Shown: positions 9,164 through 9,380 of the stretch, piece after piece | How positions within the stretch are numbered: the first letter of the stretch is position 1 | Layout of the letters: every line of letters starts with the position of its first letter | NCBI GenBank assembly: GCA_005879095.1 | Contig: VBLM01000020.1 | Location: 1-9,380, forward strand | Direction of reading: 5' to 3' | DNA from: Deltaproteobacteria bacterium | GTDB lineage: Bacteria > Myxococcota > Myxococcia > Myxococcales > 40CM-4-68-19 | Length of the DNA stretch: 9,380 nucleotides | Translations under genes and position numbers: made by a program | The notes under the pieces: generated by a model | Told to the model about the DNA's origin: nothing | Databases searched by the model: none | The model's input: only the letters and a program-made list of their open reading frames with translations

Positions 9164-9380
9164 TTACACAGGAGAATCAAGGCAGCTGCGGAGCGAGGGC
9201 GACAAGTTCCTGCCCGCCTTCATGCTGGCCATCGTGCTCATCTTCCTGGTGCTGGCGGCGCAGTTCAACAGCTTCCGCGATCCGTTCGTGATCCTGGCCG
9301 GATCGGTGCCGCTCGCCATGTTCGGCGCGCTGGTGATGACGTTCCTCAAGATGCCCAACCCGAACCTGTCCTTCTTCACC
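8901..9380 (+). pseudogene. C-terminal part of the RND permease in the restored frame (3' partial)
   Basis: This frame (160 codons, open to the last base) continues the RND protein directly: the second duplication copy again encodes KVIPQIAQS, followed by GRLNPEQLQDIYVTGPNG, the family's C-terminal porter/docking stretch. LERFQQLNAVKLSG comes next, then the periplasmic linker and TM8 (FLPAFMLAIVLIFLVLAAQF) and the start of TM9 (VILAGSVPLAMFGALVM). The TM10 lysine of the proton relay would lie beyond the window. It has no start signal of its own; the first in-frame ATG is 9012, inside the conserved domain, so independent expression is unlikely. It belongs to the permease begun at 6650. Confidence 0.9.

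Noticed and set aside
9164..9379. Minus-strand 71-residue frame at the window end
   Set aside because: Antisense to the conserved TM8-TM9 part of the RND permease in its restored frame.

Overview
The window is GC-rich (about two thirds G+C by eye) and densely coded, from a Gram-negative bacterium: it carries a complete outer-membrane channel / periplasmic adaptor / RND pump set and a signal-peptide-bearing periplasmic protein. The sigma-54-type response regulator and codon use fit groups such as Myxococcota, Acidobacteriota or other high-GC Proteobacteria-like lineages. Nothing in the sequence fixes the phylum.

Layout. Bases 3-917 (+) are the C-terminal two thirds or more of a sarcosine-oxidase-like FAD amine oxidase; its N-terminus lies outside the window. 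Bases 991-1506 (+) encode a secreted YceI-family lipid-binding protein. It converges with, and overlaps tail to tail, a two-component pair on the minus strand: a six-helix membrane histidine kinase (4011-2719) followed, with a 23-nt overlap and a TTG start, by an NtrC-type AAA+ response regulator (2741-1245). A short divergent regulatory region (4012-4149) separates the kinase from a plus-strand operon: TolC-type outer-membrane factor (4150-5454), membrane-fusion protein (5451-6653) and HAE1-type RND permease (from 6650 past the window end). Both operon junctions are ATGA overlaps.

Working model: the kinase senses a membrane or redox-type signal through a RegB-like GGLRSPF loop and phosphorylates the NtrC-type regulator. 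The regulator, with sigma-54, may switch on the divergent tripartite efflux pump. A TGGCACG element upstream of the tolC-like gene fits this, but its -12 half is imperfect.

Most notable observations: (1) the RND gene is broken by a 28-bp tandem duplication at 8873-8928 whose two copies differ only by one synonymous base. This looks like either a recent slippage mutation or, more likely, two strain haplotypes joined during assembly. (2) The response regulator's Fis-type helix-turn-helix breaks off where it meets the antisense 3' end of the yceI-like gene, so its DNA-binding helix is degenerate or lost. I see no evidence for a wholly new system; the overall architecture is a regulated RND efflux locus with unusual local lesions.
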